From assembly GCA_934120265.1 (NCBI GenBank), contig CAKOTU010000002.1, positions 1 to 64,000 of the forward strand: DNA of 64,000 nucleotides, given 5' to 3'. Origin of the DNA: an uncultured Bacilli bacterium. GTDB taxonomy: Bacteria; Bacillota_I; Bacilli_A; RF39; UBA660. The position numbers and the translations under genes are program-made. The notes under the pieces were generated by a model. It was not told where the DNA came from. It was given only the letters and a program-made list of their open reading frames with translations, and did no database searches. The first letter of the stretch is position 1, and each line of letters starts with the position of its first letter. This document shows, piece after piece, positions 8,463 to 17,417 of this stretch.

Positions 8463-9062
8463 ATGAAAAATTATATTATAAATGGTACGATGAATTATAT
8501 ATTAAAATATAATCATTATAACAACATTAAACAAGAAGAATTGAAATATGGACTGGTTGCTATATATTTGTTAGTAACGAAGTTAATCCTTATTTTAATA
8601 ATATCTGCCCTACTTGGTATATTCAAAGAAGTTGTATTATTCACAATTATATACATTCCAATCAGAGCAGTGTCATTTGGATTACATGCTACAAAAAGTT
8701 GGATATGTTTAGTTAGTTCTACAATTATATTTGTTGGCCTACCTTTTATATCTAAATATTTACTAATGCCAACATACCTTAAATCAATTATAGGAATTAC
8801 TTCCATATTACTAATGTTTAAAAATAGTCCTGCTGATACACATAAAAGACCTATAGTAAATAAAAAAAGAAGATTATTTTTTAAATATTCTTCCGTATTA
8901 ATTTCAATTATATACACAATATTATCTATATTTATAAATAATAATTTTATATCAAACTGTTTATTATTTACACTACTTATCCAATGTTTTCTAACAAGTC
9001 CTTTAATTTATAAATTATTTAAATTGCCATATAACAATTATAAAAATTTTAAATTTGATTAA
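8463..9062 (+). CDS. agrB: AgrB-type membrane peptidase for cyclic autoinducer
   Basis: A polytopic membrane cysteine protease of 199 residues that removes the C-terminal tail of AgrD and forms the peptide thiolactone. The catalytic pair is His75 and Cys82 (GLHATKSWICL), with the same seven-residue spacing as His77/Cys84 of Staphylococcus AgrB. About five to six hydrophobic segments are seen. The short AgrD gene follows 40 bases downstream on the same strand, completing the precursor and processor pair. Start supported by TAGGAGATAACTT. Confidence 0.93.
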   Translation: MKNYIINGTMNYILKYNHYNNIKQEELKYGLVAIYLLVTKLILILIISALLGIFKEVVLFTIIYIPIRAVSFGLHATKSWICLVSSTIIFVGLPFISKYLLMPTYLKSIIGITSILLMFKNSPADTHKRPIVNKKRRLFFKYSSVLISIIYTILSIFINNNFISNCLLFTLLIQCFLTSPLIYKLFKLPYNNYKNFKFD

Positions 9063-9102
9063 ATCTATTAAGGTTTAAAATAGAAAGAAAGGAGGACTTT
9101 AA

Positions 9103-9222
9103 ATGAAATTATTTGCATCTATTTTAGCTGCTTTAGGATTTGGTGCTGCTGGAGCAGGAAGTCAAGCTTGCTTTGGTTGGTTAATTGATGAACCAGAATG
9201 TCCAAAAAGCTTAATTAAATAA
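9103..9222 (+). CDS. agrD: AgrD-type cyclic lactone autoinducer precursor
   Basis: A 39-codon gene behind a perfect GGAGGACTTTAA site, right after agrB. The product has the three AgrD parts: an amphipathic, Ala/Gly-rich leader (MKLFASILAALGFGAAG), a core around Cys23 (SQACFGWLI), and an acidic C-terminal recognition tail DEPECPKSLIK that lines up with the DEVEVPKELT tail of S. aureus AgrD. AgrB should cut after Ile28, giving a thiolactone closed between Cys23 and Ile28, a six-residue ring Cys-Phe-Gly-Trp-Leu-Ile. The exocyclic N-terminal tail is not predictable here. Cys33 lies in the discarded tail. Confidence 0.9.
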   Translation: MKLFASILAALGFGAAGAGSQACFGWLIDEPECPKSLIK

Positions 9223-9230
9223 ATAAAATA

Positions 9231-9262
9231 AAAATACTAGAAATGAAATCTAGTATTTTATT
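9231..9262. terminator. Bidirectional terminator between agrD and agrC
   Basis: AAAATACTAGA (9231-9241) and TCTAGTATTTT (9249-9259) form an 11-base perfect stem with T-rich flanks on both strands, and it overlaps the agrC stop. Confidence 0.85.
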
Positions 9263-10568
9263 TTAGCATTATTTTTAATAATTGAGTAAACATATCTTTT
9301 TCTATACTCGTTAAATTCGTTAACTTCTTGTTTTTATCAGTTATTTCTTTAACTAAAGATAATCCATACCCATGTCCATCCGTTTTTGTAGTATATCCTT
9401 TATCATATATCTTTTCTATATTTATTGAATCACTAAAATTATTAGAAATTTTTATACAAAGTTTATCTTCATCCGTAAATAATTCAACTATTATTTTTTT
9501 ATTATCTTTATTTTTAACTTCATCTATTGCATTATCTAAGAAAACGCCTGTAATGCGACATACATCAAGCATTAACGATTCACCAAGTTCAATAAGATCA
9601 ACAGCACGAACTTTTCTATCAACAATTAGATTAAAATCGATTTTTTCATCTTTCATAACCAATAATTTACTATATACAACAGCTCTTAAACCACCAGCAG
9701 GAATTTTATTAGTATCAAACATTAACTTTTCGTCATCTTTAATCTTATTATCAATTATTTTATCGATATATTCTGGAATATCTTTCTCACCTTTTATAAT
9801 CATATTTCTAATCATGAGTAATTGATTTTTATTTTCATGATTAGATACTCTATAAACATCTAAAATATCTTCATATTCTTTTAAACTATTTAAAGTATTG
9901 TTATATTTATCATTAATCTTAGTATATTTGTTTTCTGCTTTAAAAAATTTAAAACAAATAACTAAATAGATACAAGAAATAAATAGATTAATAACAATAA
10001 CAAAGTCTAGAGTTATTTTTTCATATGTAGAAGCAAATACAAAATTAATACTCAATAAACATACAACCATTACAAAAACAACATTATACTTATTTAAACA
10101 ATTAACAACTTTCAATGTATGTTCATACACATTCCTAATATATTTTAAATTTACCAAAAAAATTGCAATAATTGATATTGATACATTAGCTATTAAACTA
10201 CCAGCATACGACTTTACAAATTCATTTACATCATTAGTAAAAAATAATGTTACAAATATAATAAATAATAATTCAGAAACCATAATTAAGATTTCCGACA
10301 AAAAACTTACCGTAATCGTCTCTGAAATACCTTCTCTAAATAAAAAATAACACAACAACATCATAAACATTATTAATACAACAACTTTTACAAAACTATT
10401 TATTAGTATAAAATTCAAAATTAGAAAAAAAGCAAATATGATTTGAACTACATAATACTTATAACTTTTAAAATTTATATTTTTATTTAATAATTTTGAC
10501 CAAATAAAAATATATGCAAATGAATTAACCAATGCTCCTAAAATGTTTTCTATACTAAAAATTTCCAT
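9258..10568 (-). CDS. agrC: AgrC-type sensor histidine kinase
   Basis: A 436-residue membrane receptor of the HPK10/GHKL type. Six or more membrane segments fill residues 5-210 and form the peptide-sensing part. A helical dimerization region follows with the phospho-acceptor His244 in VSNHENKNQLLMIRN. The ATP domain (about 320-436) has the N box FLDNAIDEV and a glycine motif GHGYGLSLVKE. It begins one base after the agrA stop, so agrA-agrC are one unit. Together with agrBD on the opposite strand it makes a complete circuit. Confidence 0.92.
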   Translation of the reverse strand: MEIFSIENILGALVNSFAYIFIWSKLLNKNINFKSYKYYVVQIIFAFFLILNFILINSFVKVVVLIMFMMLLCYFLFREGISETITVSFLSEILIMVSELLFIIFVTLFFTNDVNEFVKSYAGSLIANVSISIIAIFLVNLKYIRNVYEHTLKVVNCLNKYNVVFVMVVCLLSINFVFASTYEKITLDFVIVINLFISCIYLVICFKFFKAENKYTKINDKYNNTLNSLKEYEDILDVYRVSNHENKNQLLMIRNMIIKGEKDIPEYIDKIIDNKIKDDEKLMFDTNKIPAGGLRAVVYSKLLVMKDEKIDFNLIVDRKVRAVDLIELGESLMLDVCRITGVFLDNAIDEVKNKDNKKIIVELFTDEDKLCIKISNNFSDSINIEKIYDKGYTTKTDGHGYGLSLVKEITDKNKKLTNLTSIEKDMFTQLLKIMLK

Positions 10569-10569
10569 A

Positions 10570-11277
10570 CTATTTTGACCCTACTCCTTTTCTATATTTC
10601 TCTGATAATAAACTTACAACTACACCATTATCAAATAATATTGTTTTTCTAATTTTGTCTATTTTTGCTACTCTCTCTTTATTTACTAAGCAAGCTCTGT
10701 GTGTTTTCATAAATCTACTATCTAATAATTTCTCAATACTAGATAATGGCTTATAGGTTTTAATTTCTGCATAATCGGTTTTTATAATACATTTTCTTTC
10801 AACACTATCTCTTGTAATATATAAAATGTCGTTCATTGCAATAGTATATAAGACTCCTCTTTCTTCAAATCTTATAATATTCTTATGTTTTAGAACTTCT
10901 AAAGATTTTTTAATAGAAGTTATTAATCTCTCTTCATAGTTATCAAACTTATTAATAAATGATAAAAACATGATTTCATTCTTCAATAGAGTTAGACCTA
11001 ATTCTTCATGACCCGTTATAAAAATTATTACACTATCAACATCTCTTTTTCTTATAGAACGAGCAACATCTATGCCTGATCTAGAAGGTGTTTCAATATC
11101 TAAAATATAGATTTTAAAAGAAAGTGGTTCTTTTGTAATTTTCATAAAATTGTCATCTAAATCGTTAAACAAGTGAGTTTTATATTCAGTTTTGTTTTTC
11201 ATCATAAACTTATCTATTATTTCTTTAATGTCTAATGCTATTTTCTCATTATCATCACATATAATAAAGTTAATCAT
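10570..11277 (-). CDS. agrA: AgrA-type LytTR response regulator
   Basis: A 235-residue response regulator. The receiver domain starts at MINFIICDDNEK; Asp8 and Asp9 form the acidic pocket and Asp60 (IYILDIE) accepts phosphate. A LytTR DNA-binding domain occupies about 130-235 (VLYTIAMNDILYITRD, then MKTHRACLVNKERV). I chose the ATG at 11275-11277 because the receiver fold begins there and an AAGAGATG site precedes it; the frame is open 22 codons further upstream. It likely controls agrBD and other targets through paired direct repeats, which I could not locate. Confidence 0.9.
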   Translation of the reverse strand: MINFIICDDNEKIALDIKEIIDKFMMKNKTEYKTHLFNDLDDNFMKITKEPLSFKIYILDIETPSRSGIDVARSIRKRDVDSVIIFITGHEELGLTLLKNEIMFLSFINKFDNYEERLITSIKKSLEVLKHKNIIRFEERGVLYTIAMNDILYITRDSVERKCIIKTDYAEIKTYKPLSSIEKLLDSRFMKTHRACLVNKERVAKIDKIRKTILFDNGVVVSLLSEKYRKGVGSK

Positions 11278-11350
11278 TTTATCATCTCTTTTTTGTTCAC
11301 GGTTAGCAAACCCACTACCATAAATGTTACCATATTTTACCAATTATTGC

Positions 11351-11376
11351 AATAAAAAAGGCTATACTCCGCCTTT
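11351..11376 (-). terminator. Terminator of the Ca2+ ATPase gene
   Basis: AAAGGC and GCCTTT pair across the stop codon of the ATPase gene and are followed on the minus strand by TTTT. Confidence 0.7.
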
Positions 11377-13980
11377 AATACCTTTAGTCCTTAAATAAAT
11401 TTTTCTCATCCAATCAATTGGTATAACACTAAAAGCAAGTAAAATCATAATCTGAAACTCTTTAAAATTCAGACCAACTGTTCTAAAAAGATTTCCACCA
11501 TAATAAATTAAAAGGATTTGTACTAAGACAATAAATGATATAACAGCTATAAATGGTTTATTTTTATAAAGGTGTGCAAATAAATTTAAACGATGCGTAC
11601 GAGCATTAAAACAATTAAATATTCCAATAAAAATAAATAAACCAAAAAAGGCACTCATCAAATATTTACTATTATCTCCATCTCTAAAAATTGCTGAAAT
11701 AATAGGTAACTTTAAAAATAATATACAAAGTAGTGAAGAATAAGTTCCTGTAAAGATTATTTCATGCCACATATATTTATTGATAATTGATTCATCTTTC
11801 TTTTTAGGATACTCATCCATATATTCTTTTAACGGTGGCTCAAATGAAAAAGCTAAACCTGCGAATGTATCCATGACCATATTTATCCACAGCATTTGTA
11901 TAACAGTAACAGGAGTTTCAATACCAATAAATGGGCCTATAATTGATAGGCTAACCGCACATATATTTACTGTTAATTGAAAAATAATAAACTTTCTAAT
12001 ACTTTTAAAAATGGTACGTCCAAACAAAATGGCTTGAGAAATAGAATATAAATTATCATCTAAAATAATAATATCACTGGCTTCTTTGGCAACTTCTGTA
12101 CCACTCCCCATTGAAAATCCCACATCTGCTCTTTTTAAAGCAGGCGCATCATTAACACCATCTCCAGTCATCCCGACAACAAGGTCTTTTTCTTGAGATA
12201 ATTTTATTAATCTACTTTTATCTTGTGGAAGTGATCTGGCAACAATTCTTAAGTTGGGAAGCATTTGTTTTACATCCTCATCACTGAGTTTATTTAATTC
12301 CTCACTTGTTAATATAATATCTGATGAATTTTTTATAATTCCAACTTCTTTTCCTATTGCATAAGCAGTATCTTTGTTATCGCCTGTAATCATTACTGTT
12401 TGAATATGAGCCTTATCAATAAGTTTTAATCCTTCAATAGCTTCTTTTCTAACATCATCTTTTATAAGAGCAAAACCAACTAAGGTTAAATTTCTTAGTT
12501 CTTTTGTTTTAGATGTAGCAAATGCTATAATTCTGGCTCCTTTACTTGTTTCTTCTTTTAATTTTAATTCAATACTCTTAGTGTTTAATAATCTTCTTGG
12601 TTCTCCGTTATTATCGTAATAATATGTACAGTTAGATAATATTTTTTCTGGTGCTCCTTTTATTAACGCTACTTTACCTCGATCATCAATTAAAGATAAC
12701 GAGTACTTATTTTTACTATCAAATGGAACGGTATCAATAATTTTAATATTAGAAAACTTATCGTATTCAACAAACTTTAAAATAGCACGATCAGTTATAT
12801 TTCCTCCTACAACAGTTTTATTATCACTAGTATAAGTACTAGCATTATTATATATAATTGACTTCTTAATAATAGAGTAATACTTACTATACTTTTTTAA
12901 CTCACTTTCTTTATGATACTTTTTAAAGTCGTTACCCATAAAATATAACATTTCCATTTTACCTTTAGTCAGTGTTCCTGTTTTATCAGTAAATAATATA
13001 TTTAAACTACCAGCAGTTTCTATACCTGTCATCTTTCTTACCATTACATTACTTTTCAACATTTTCTTCATATTGGAAGAAAGAACTAATGTTATCATCA
13101 TAGGAAGTCCTTCAGGTACAGCGACTACGATTATTGTTACACTTAGCGTCAAAGCATATAAAATATAACCTGTCATCAATGGGAAATTAGTTACAGTTTC
13201 TTTAATTAGATTAATATCAAAATTGTTTCTAATTACTATCATCGAAAATAAATATGACAAGCTAACTAAGAATGCTCCTACATAGCCAATTTTACTTATT
13301 ATTCCTGCAAGATGTCTTAGTCTTATTTTAAGAGGGCTATCAGGAGTAGATTCTTGTAATTCTTGTGCTATTTTACCATAAAAAGTATTATCACCTACTT
13401 TTGTAATCTTCATAGTTCCTGATTTTCCATATATTACTGTACCTCTAAATACCGTATTTTTTTCACTAATTATTTGATTAGATTTTAATGCTTCTTTCCT
13501 TATTTCTCTTGTTTCACCATTAAGAGATGATTCATCAACTAAAAGATCACCGTCAATTAATATCCCATCTGCAGGAACTTTATCACCTGCTTCAAGTAAA
13601 ACAATATCGCCTACTACCACATCATCTATAGTGATTTCTTTTATTTTTCCATTTCTTCTAACTCTGCATTTGATTTTTGATGCATCTTCTTGAAGCTTTT
13701 CAAACGCCTTTTCACTTCCGTATTCTGATATAGTGGAAATAAAAGACGCCAAAAATATGGCAATGACTATACCTACTGTTTCATACCAATCAAAATCTTT
13801 AATTAGAAAAACAAGTTTTATGCCAAGCGCTATAATTAAAATTCTTATTATAGGATCTCCCAATGATTGTATAAACATCTCTAAAAAACTATTCTTTTTC
13901 TTATTAGTTATAATATTACTTCCGTTTTTTTCTCTTGATTCTAATACTTCTTCTTCACTTAGTCCGTTATTTATATTCAT
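11362..13980 (-). CDS. PMCA-type calcium-translocating P-type ATPase
   Basis: An 872-residue P2-type ATPase that exports Ca2+ from the cytoplasm. In order: N-terminal cation ATPase domain, actuator motif SSLNGET (about 151), M4 site VAVPEGLP (about 287), phosphorylation motif DKTGTLT with Asp332, a nucleotide-binding domain, hinge TGDGVNDAPALK and four to six C-terminal helices. M6 reads NMVMDTFAGLAFSFEPP, the N-x-x-x-D form of plasma-membrane (PMCA) pumps, which suggests one Ca2+ site. Start backed by GGGAGGACAAACCT. It is downstream of the lipoprotein gene but behind its own terminator. Confidence 0.93.
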   Translation of the reverse strand: MNINNGLSEEEVLESREKNGSNIITNKKKNSFLEMFIQSLGDPIIRILIIALGIKLVFLIKDFDWYETVGIVIAIFLASFISTISEYGSEKAFEKLQEDASKIKCRVRRNGKIKEITIDDVVVGDIVLLEAGDKVPADGILIDGDLLVDESSLNGETREIRKEALKSNQIISEKNTVFRGTVIYGKSGTMKITKVGDNTFYGKIAQELQESTPDSPLKIRLRHLAGIISKIGYVGAFLVSLSYLFSMIVIRNNFDINLIKETVTNFPLMTGYILYALTLSVTIIVVAVPEGLPMMITLVLSSNMKKMLKSNVMVRKMTGIETAGSLNILFTDKTGTLTKGKMEMLYFMGNDFKKYHKESELKKYSKYYSIIKKSIIYNNASTYTSDNKTVVGGNITDRAILKFVEYDKFSNIKIIDTVPFDSKNKYSLSLIDDRGKVALIKGAPEKILSNCTYYYDNNGEPRRLLNTKSIELKLKEETSKGARIIAFATSKTKELRNLTLVGFALIKDDVRKEAIEGLKLIDKAHIQTVMITGDNKDTAYAIGKEVGIIKNSSDIILTSEELNKLSDEDVKQMLPNLRIVARSLPQDKSRLIKLSQEKDLVVGMTGDGVNDAPALKRADVGFSMGSGTEVAKEASDIIILDDNLYSISQAILFGRTIFKSIRKFIIFQLTVNICAVSLSIIGPFIGIETPVTVIQMLWINMVMDTFAGLAFSFEPPLKEYMDEYPKKKDESIINKYMWHEIIFTGTYSSLLCILFLKLPIISAIFRDGDNSKYLMSAFFGLFIFIGIFNCFNARTHRLNLFAHLYKNKPFIAVISFIVLVQILLIYYGGNLFRTVGLNFKEFQIMILLAFSVIPIDWMRKIYLRTKGIKGGV

Positions 13981-14029
13981 AGGTTTGTCCTCCCCTATAA
14001 ATATATTAGGAAGTTAATTTTTTAGAATA

Positions 14030-14052
14030 AAAAAGTAGACTTTCGTCTACTT
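14030..14052 (-). terminator. Terminator of the lipoprotein gene
   Basis: GTAGAC and GTCTAC pair around a GAAA tetraloop (minus strand), followed by TTTTTT. Confidence 0.9.
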
Positions 14053-14054
14053 AA

Positions 14055-14861
14055 TTAATTATTTCTAAATTTTTCATACCAGTTTTTTATTTTTGACTTG
14101 CCTTGTTCCCAAAGATTACTTGTTACATTCCCTACTATATCAAAAGCATTTTTAGTATAATAAACAAGTTCATCTTTAGCATCTATAATAGCATTATAAT
14201 TTTCCTCACCTAATTTTTCTTTAGAGAAATCTTTTATACTATTAGCTCCTCTTTTTATCACTTCGCTGGCTTTATTATAAGCTTTTTTAGTTTTATCACT
14301 TATTGTTTCTTTATATCCAGGAAAATTCTTTTCTATTTTGCTATCTATAGTATTGGCAGTTTCTAAAATATTTTGTTTTGCTCCTTCAGTTAAATCATCA
14401 AACTTAATTCCATTGATTTCAGCATCATAGAAAATGAAATCAACGACTGTAACAAAAGTACCTTTTAATTTATCTTTAGTTGATTCTGTTTTTTCACCTT
14501 GCAATAAATTATCAACATCCTTTTCAATATTATCAAATGTGGCAATTACAGTTTTATCGTTTTCTGTATAATATTCTTTTGTTTCAGTAGAAGCAGAAGT
14601 ATTATTTTCAACAATATTGTCACTTGGATGTAAAGTGGATTCATTTTGATTACTATTTTCCGAATTTGTTACTTTTTCTTCTTTATTTTCCACAGTATTT
14701 TCTGTAGAGTTTTGTTCATAGGAGGTATCTGTTGATAAATAATTATCAGGTTTTACATCATTATTTTTAGATTTTTGACAACCAGTTAAAGGCACAGCCA
14801 CTAAAACAATTGCACTGAAAAACGCTACACTTTTTAAAATAATAAGTTTCTTTATTTTCAT
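14055..14861 (-). CDS. Lipoprotein of unknown function
   Basis: A 268-residue exported protein. A basic and hydrophobic leader ends in the lipobox VPLTGC (Cys about 28), so the mature protein is lipid-anchored outside the membrane. Residues 30-100 are a Ser/Asn/Thr/Glu-rich flexible spacer. The rest (about 105-268) is helical and charged, with aromatic residues near the end (YTKNAFDIVGNVTSNLWEQGKSKIKNWYEKF). I do not recognise a family. It lies between the Ca2+ pump and a large secreted Cys-rich protein, each with its own terminator. Confidence 0.85.
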   Translation of the reverse strand: MKIKKLIILKSVAFFSAIVLVAVPLTGCQKSKNNDVKPDNYLSTDTSYEQNSTENTVENKEEKVTNSENSNQNESTLHPSDNIVENNTSASTETKEYYTENDKTVIATFDNIEKDVDNLLQGEKTESTKDKLKGTFVTVVDFIFYDAEINGIKFDDLTEGAKQNILETANTIDSKIEKNFPGYKETISDKTKKAYNKASEVIKRGANSIKDFSKEKLGEENYNAIIDAKDELVYYTKNAFDIVGNVTSNLWEQGKSKIKNWYEKFRNN

Positions 14862-14918
14862 TTTAACATCCCCTTAGTTGGCTTTATTCTAACATAAATA
14901 TTAATCTTTAGCAAATCA

Positions 14919-14945
14919 AAAAGAGAGTCATTATTACTCTCCTTT
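14919..14945 (-). terminator. Terminator of the Cys-rich secreted protein gene
   Basis: GAGAGT and ACTCTC (14923-14928 and 14936-14941) pair over the stop codon, with a T run on the minus strand. Confidence 0.75.
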
Positions 14946-17321
14946 ATTTTTTATACAACTATTAAAGTTATAATTATTAATATTCTTACATGTCCCACTT
15001 TCTATTAGGTTTATTGAGAAGTCTTGCGCTGCTCCTCTTAAAAATTTACTTATACAATTCTCCCCATTTATACATGTTAGTTCAAAATCATTATAATTAT
15101 GTTTATCGTTATATTTCCTTATTGCTTGTATCTTAGCTCCATCTAACTTTATTACATATAATGGCTCTGCTTGATATATTTCATAATCTTTATATCCTCT
15201 TCTGTTCCTTATATAATAATCTCCATAACTATATACTTTTCCGTTGGATGTCTTTATTATTTTATTCCAGTTATTTCCTGGTGTTCTCTTATCTCCATTT
15301 ATTCCTGGAAATGGTTCTACCAATGATATTGGGCGATATATTACATCTGGAAAACATACTTTTTTATCTGGATCACATTCACCATCTTTATCTCCTGGGG
15401 TTGGATCTGGTATTGGTGTACATTTTCCATCATCGTAACATCCATATTTCCCTGTACATGTACAATCATTTCCATCTGGATCTGGTGGACATTCTTCTAA
15501 TACTTCACAAGTAATTGAATCACAACATTTATTTTCTGGACATATACATCCTTCATCTGGATTATATTTTACATAAGTACATGCTGTATTTTTTAAATCA
15601 TCATTTGTATAATTATTCTTTTTACCACTTGCACTATTATAATTTATTGTTATAGTATTTATAAAATTATATTTATCACTATATGGATTCTTTCCTTCAG
15701 TATTTGTTAGTTCTCTTAAAGCCGGTGAGGATGATGTATATTTATTTAATGGTGTTTCACTTACATCAAAACCATATTTATATCTTCCAAATGTTCCTTT
15801 TGATGTTATTATTGTTGGTCCATCATTATTATACGTTTTATCATTTGGATTTAATATCCCCTTCATAGTTCCAATATCAATATACTTATTAATATTTTCA
15901 TCTAGTTTATATTCATATGTTATTATCGCTTCAATTTTATCATCATTACCTAATTTGATAATAGGATCTGATTCAGTACCAATTAAATCATATTTTCTAC
16001 CATCAACAGTTAAATATATTTTATTTGCCTTATCTTTCTTTATTGTACTTTTAAGTGATTCAATTACATTTGGACACTCGTTAGATGTTTTACTTTGATA
16101 ACACGTTTTTTCTACAGTTATCTTAGGGTTTGACTTAATTGATAAATATTTACCACTTCTTATCGCTCCAAAAACATTATTACCTCTAAAATTACCATAG
16201 AACCCGCTAAAGTTAGTCGTGATTTTATCTGAACAATATAGGTTACATCCTTCTATATAAGAATAAGCAGCGTTATCTACAATACACTCTTTATTGTTAG
16301 TTTTTCCATTATGAAATGCCTCATAAATACTAGATTCTCCACATTCATTTATTGAAACATCTACACCACATGTAAGATTTTTTCGTGTTTGCAAAATTTC
16401 TGTCCAATCATAAACTGACATTCCTACACCCTTATTTAGTATTGATTCTTTTGCTAAAGAATGACTTGTACCATAAGAAAGACAAGTTTCCCAATAGTTA
16501 TTTTTATTCTTTTCATTAAATTCACAATACTTAGTTATATGAACATTATTATAAAAAGTTTTGTACTCACCTGATATAACTAACATTCTTGGTATCTTAT
16601 TATTTACCCAGCCATCCAATGCATAAGCACCATTTTTCATAGCAGCCGTTTTATCATTCGACATAAATTCATAAGCAAGTTCGTAAGCTGTTCCATAATA
16701 TTTTTTATAATTAAACCAAACATAAAAAGTCGGTTCAAAAACAGCATAATATCTTTGACCATATTCACAATGATAATCACCTGTACATGCTTGAAGTTTA
16801 TTCATTACATTAACTGGAACATATTTCTGATTTTTAATATCTATATTATCATACCAATATGATGCATTTTCTTTTAATAAATTACCAGGAAAAGTTTTTG
16901 GGGTTGAAGCTGCATCTTCTGTAGAGTGATTTTGTTCAACAACTATCTTACCTTCTAAGCTTGATTCGTCCCACTCAACTACACTACCATTGATATATTC
17001 AATTTTACCTATACCTTTATTCCTTATAAGGTGTGAGTCTAAAGTGCTATGTGTTTTTCCATAAGTCAAAAATCTATTATAAACGTTCTCAGAAAAAACA
17101 ACATCAACAGAATTAGAAACTCTTTTTCCACTTTCATCATAAATTGTTACTCGCACTCCCATATCCTGATACTGCTTAAATCCACCTTGACCAAAACCTG
17201 ATACACTACCTGCACTACCACTTCCTCCACCGCCAATGTCGGAAACAGCAAATGCTATAATCGGTTGAAAAAGAAAACAAAATATAGAAATTAAAAAGAA
17301 AACCTTTTTGCTTATTTTCAT
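14934..17321 (-). CDS. Large secreted cysteine-rich protein, unknown function
   Basis: A 795-residue protein with a clear Sec signal peptide (MKISKKVFFLISIFCFLFQPIIAFA) and a Gly/Ser-rich start of the mature chain. I count 28 cysteines in the mature part, an even number, with 13 of them packed at about 585-665 (motifs CICPENKCC and CTCTGKYGC). This resembles small disulfide-bonded knottin or EGF-like units, followed by a PDP-rich linker. No LPXTG, transmembrane tail or catalytic motif is seen, so it is probably released or non-covalently bound. Disulfide-rich secreted proteins are uncommon in anaerobic Bacillota. No family recognised. Confidence 0.85.
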   Translation of the reverse strand: MKISKKVFFLISIFCFLFQPIIAFAVSDIGGGGSGSAGSVSGFGQGGFKQYQDMGVRVTIYDESGKRVSNSVDVVFSENVYNRFLTYGKTHSTLDSHLIRNKGIGKIEYINGSVVEWDESSLEGKIVVEQNHSTEDAASTPKTFPGNLLKENASYWYDNIDIKNQKYVPVNVMNKLQACTGDYHCEYGQRYYAVFEPTFYVWFNYKKYYGTAYELAYEFMSNDKTAAMKNGAYALDGWVNNKIPRMLVISGEYKTFYNNVHITKYCEFNEKNKNNYWETCLSYGTSHSLAKESILNKGVGMSVYDWTEILQTRKNLTCGVDVSINECGESSIYEAFHNGKTNNKECIVDNAAYSYIEGCNLYCSDKITTNFSGFYGNFRGNNVFGAIRSGKYLSIKSNPKITVEKTCYQSKTSNECPNVIESLKSTIKKDKANKIYLTVDGRKYDLIGTESDPIIKLGNDDKIEAIITYEYKLDENINKYIDIGTMKGILNPNDKTYNNDGPTIITSKGTFGRYKYGFDVSETPLNKYTSSSPALRELTNTEGKNPYSDKYNFINTITINYNSASGKKNNYTNDDLKNTACTYVKYNPDEGCICPENKCCDSITCEVLEECPPDPDGNDCTCTGKYGCYDDGKCTPIPDPTPGDKDGECDPDKKVCFPDVIYRPISLVEPFPGINGDKRTPGNNWNKIIKTSNGKVYSYGDYYIRNRRGYKDYEIYQAEPLYVIKLDGAKIQAIRKYNDKHNYNDFELTCINGENCISKFLRGAAQDFSINLIESGTCKNINNYNFNSCIKNKGE

Positions 17322-17417
17322 ATAGACCCTCCTATATCTTTGTACATTACACTACAATGAAATTGTACTATTTATATCCTTTTATGTCAATAATTATAAA
17401 GAAAAGAAAAATTCACT

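Noticed and set aside
8516..8917. 133-codon minus-strand frame opposite agrB
   Set aside because: It covers agrB, whose His-Cys motif and start are clear; there is no ribosome site on the minus strand.
9231..9262. Possible RNAIII-like regulatory RNA at the agr junction
   Set aside because: Only a bidirectional terminator hairpin fits; the gap is too short for a separate RNA.
9328..9825. 165-codon + strand frame inside agrC
   Set aside because: Shadow of the kinase gene; hydrophobic Ser-rich composition is typical of reversed AT-rich code.
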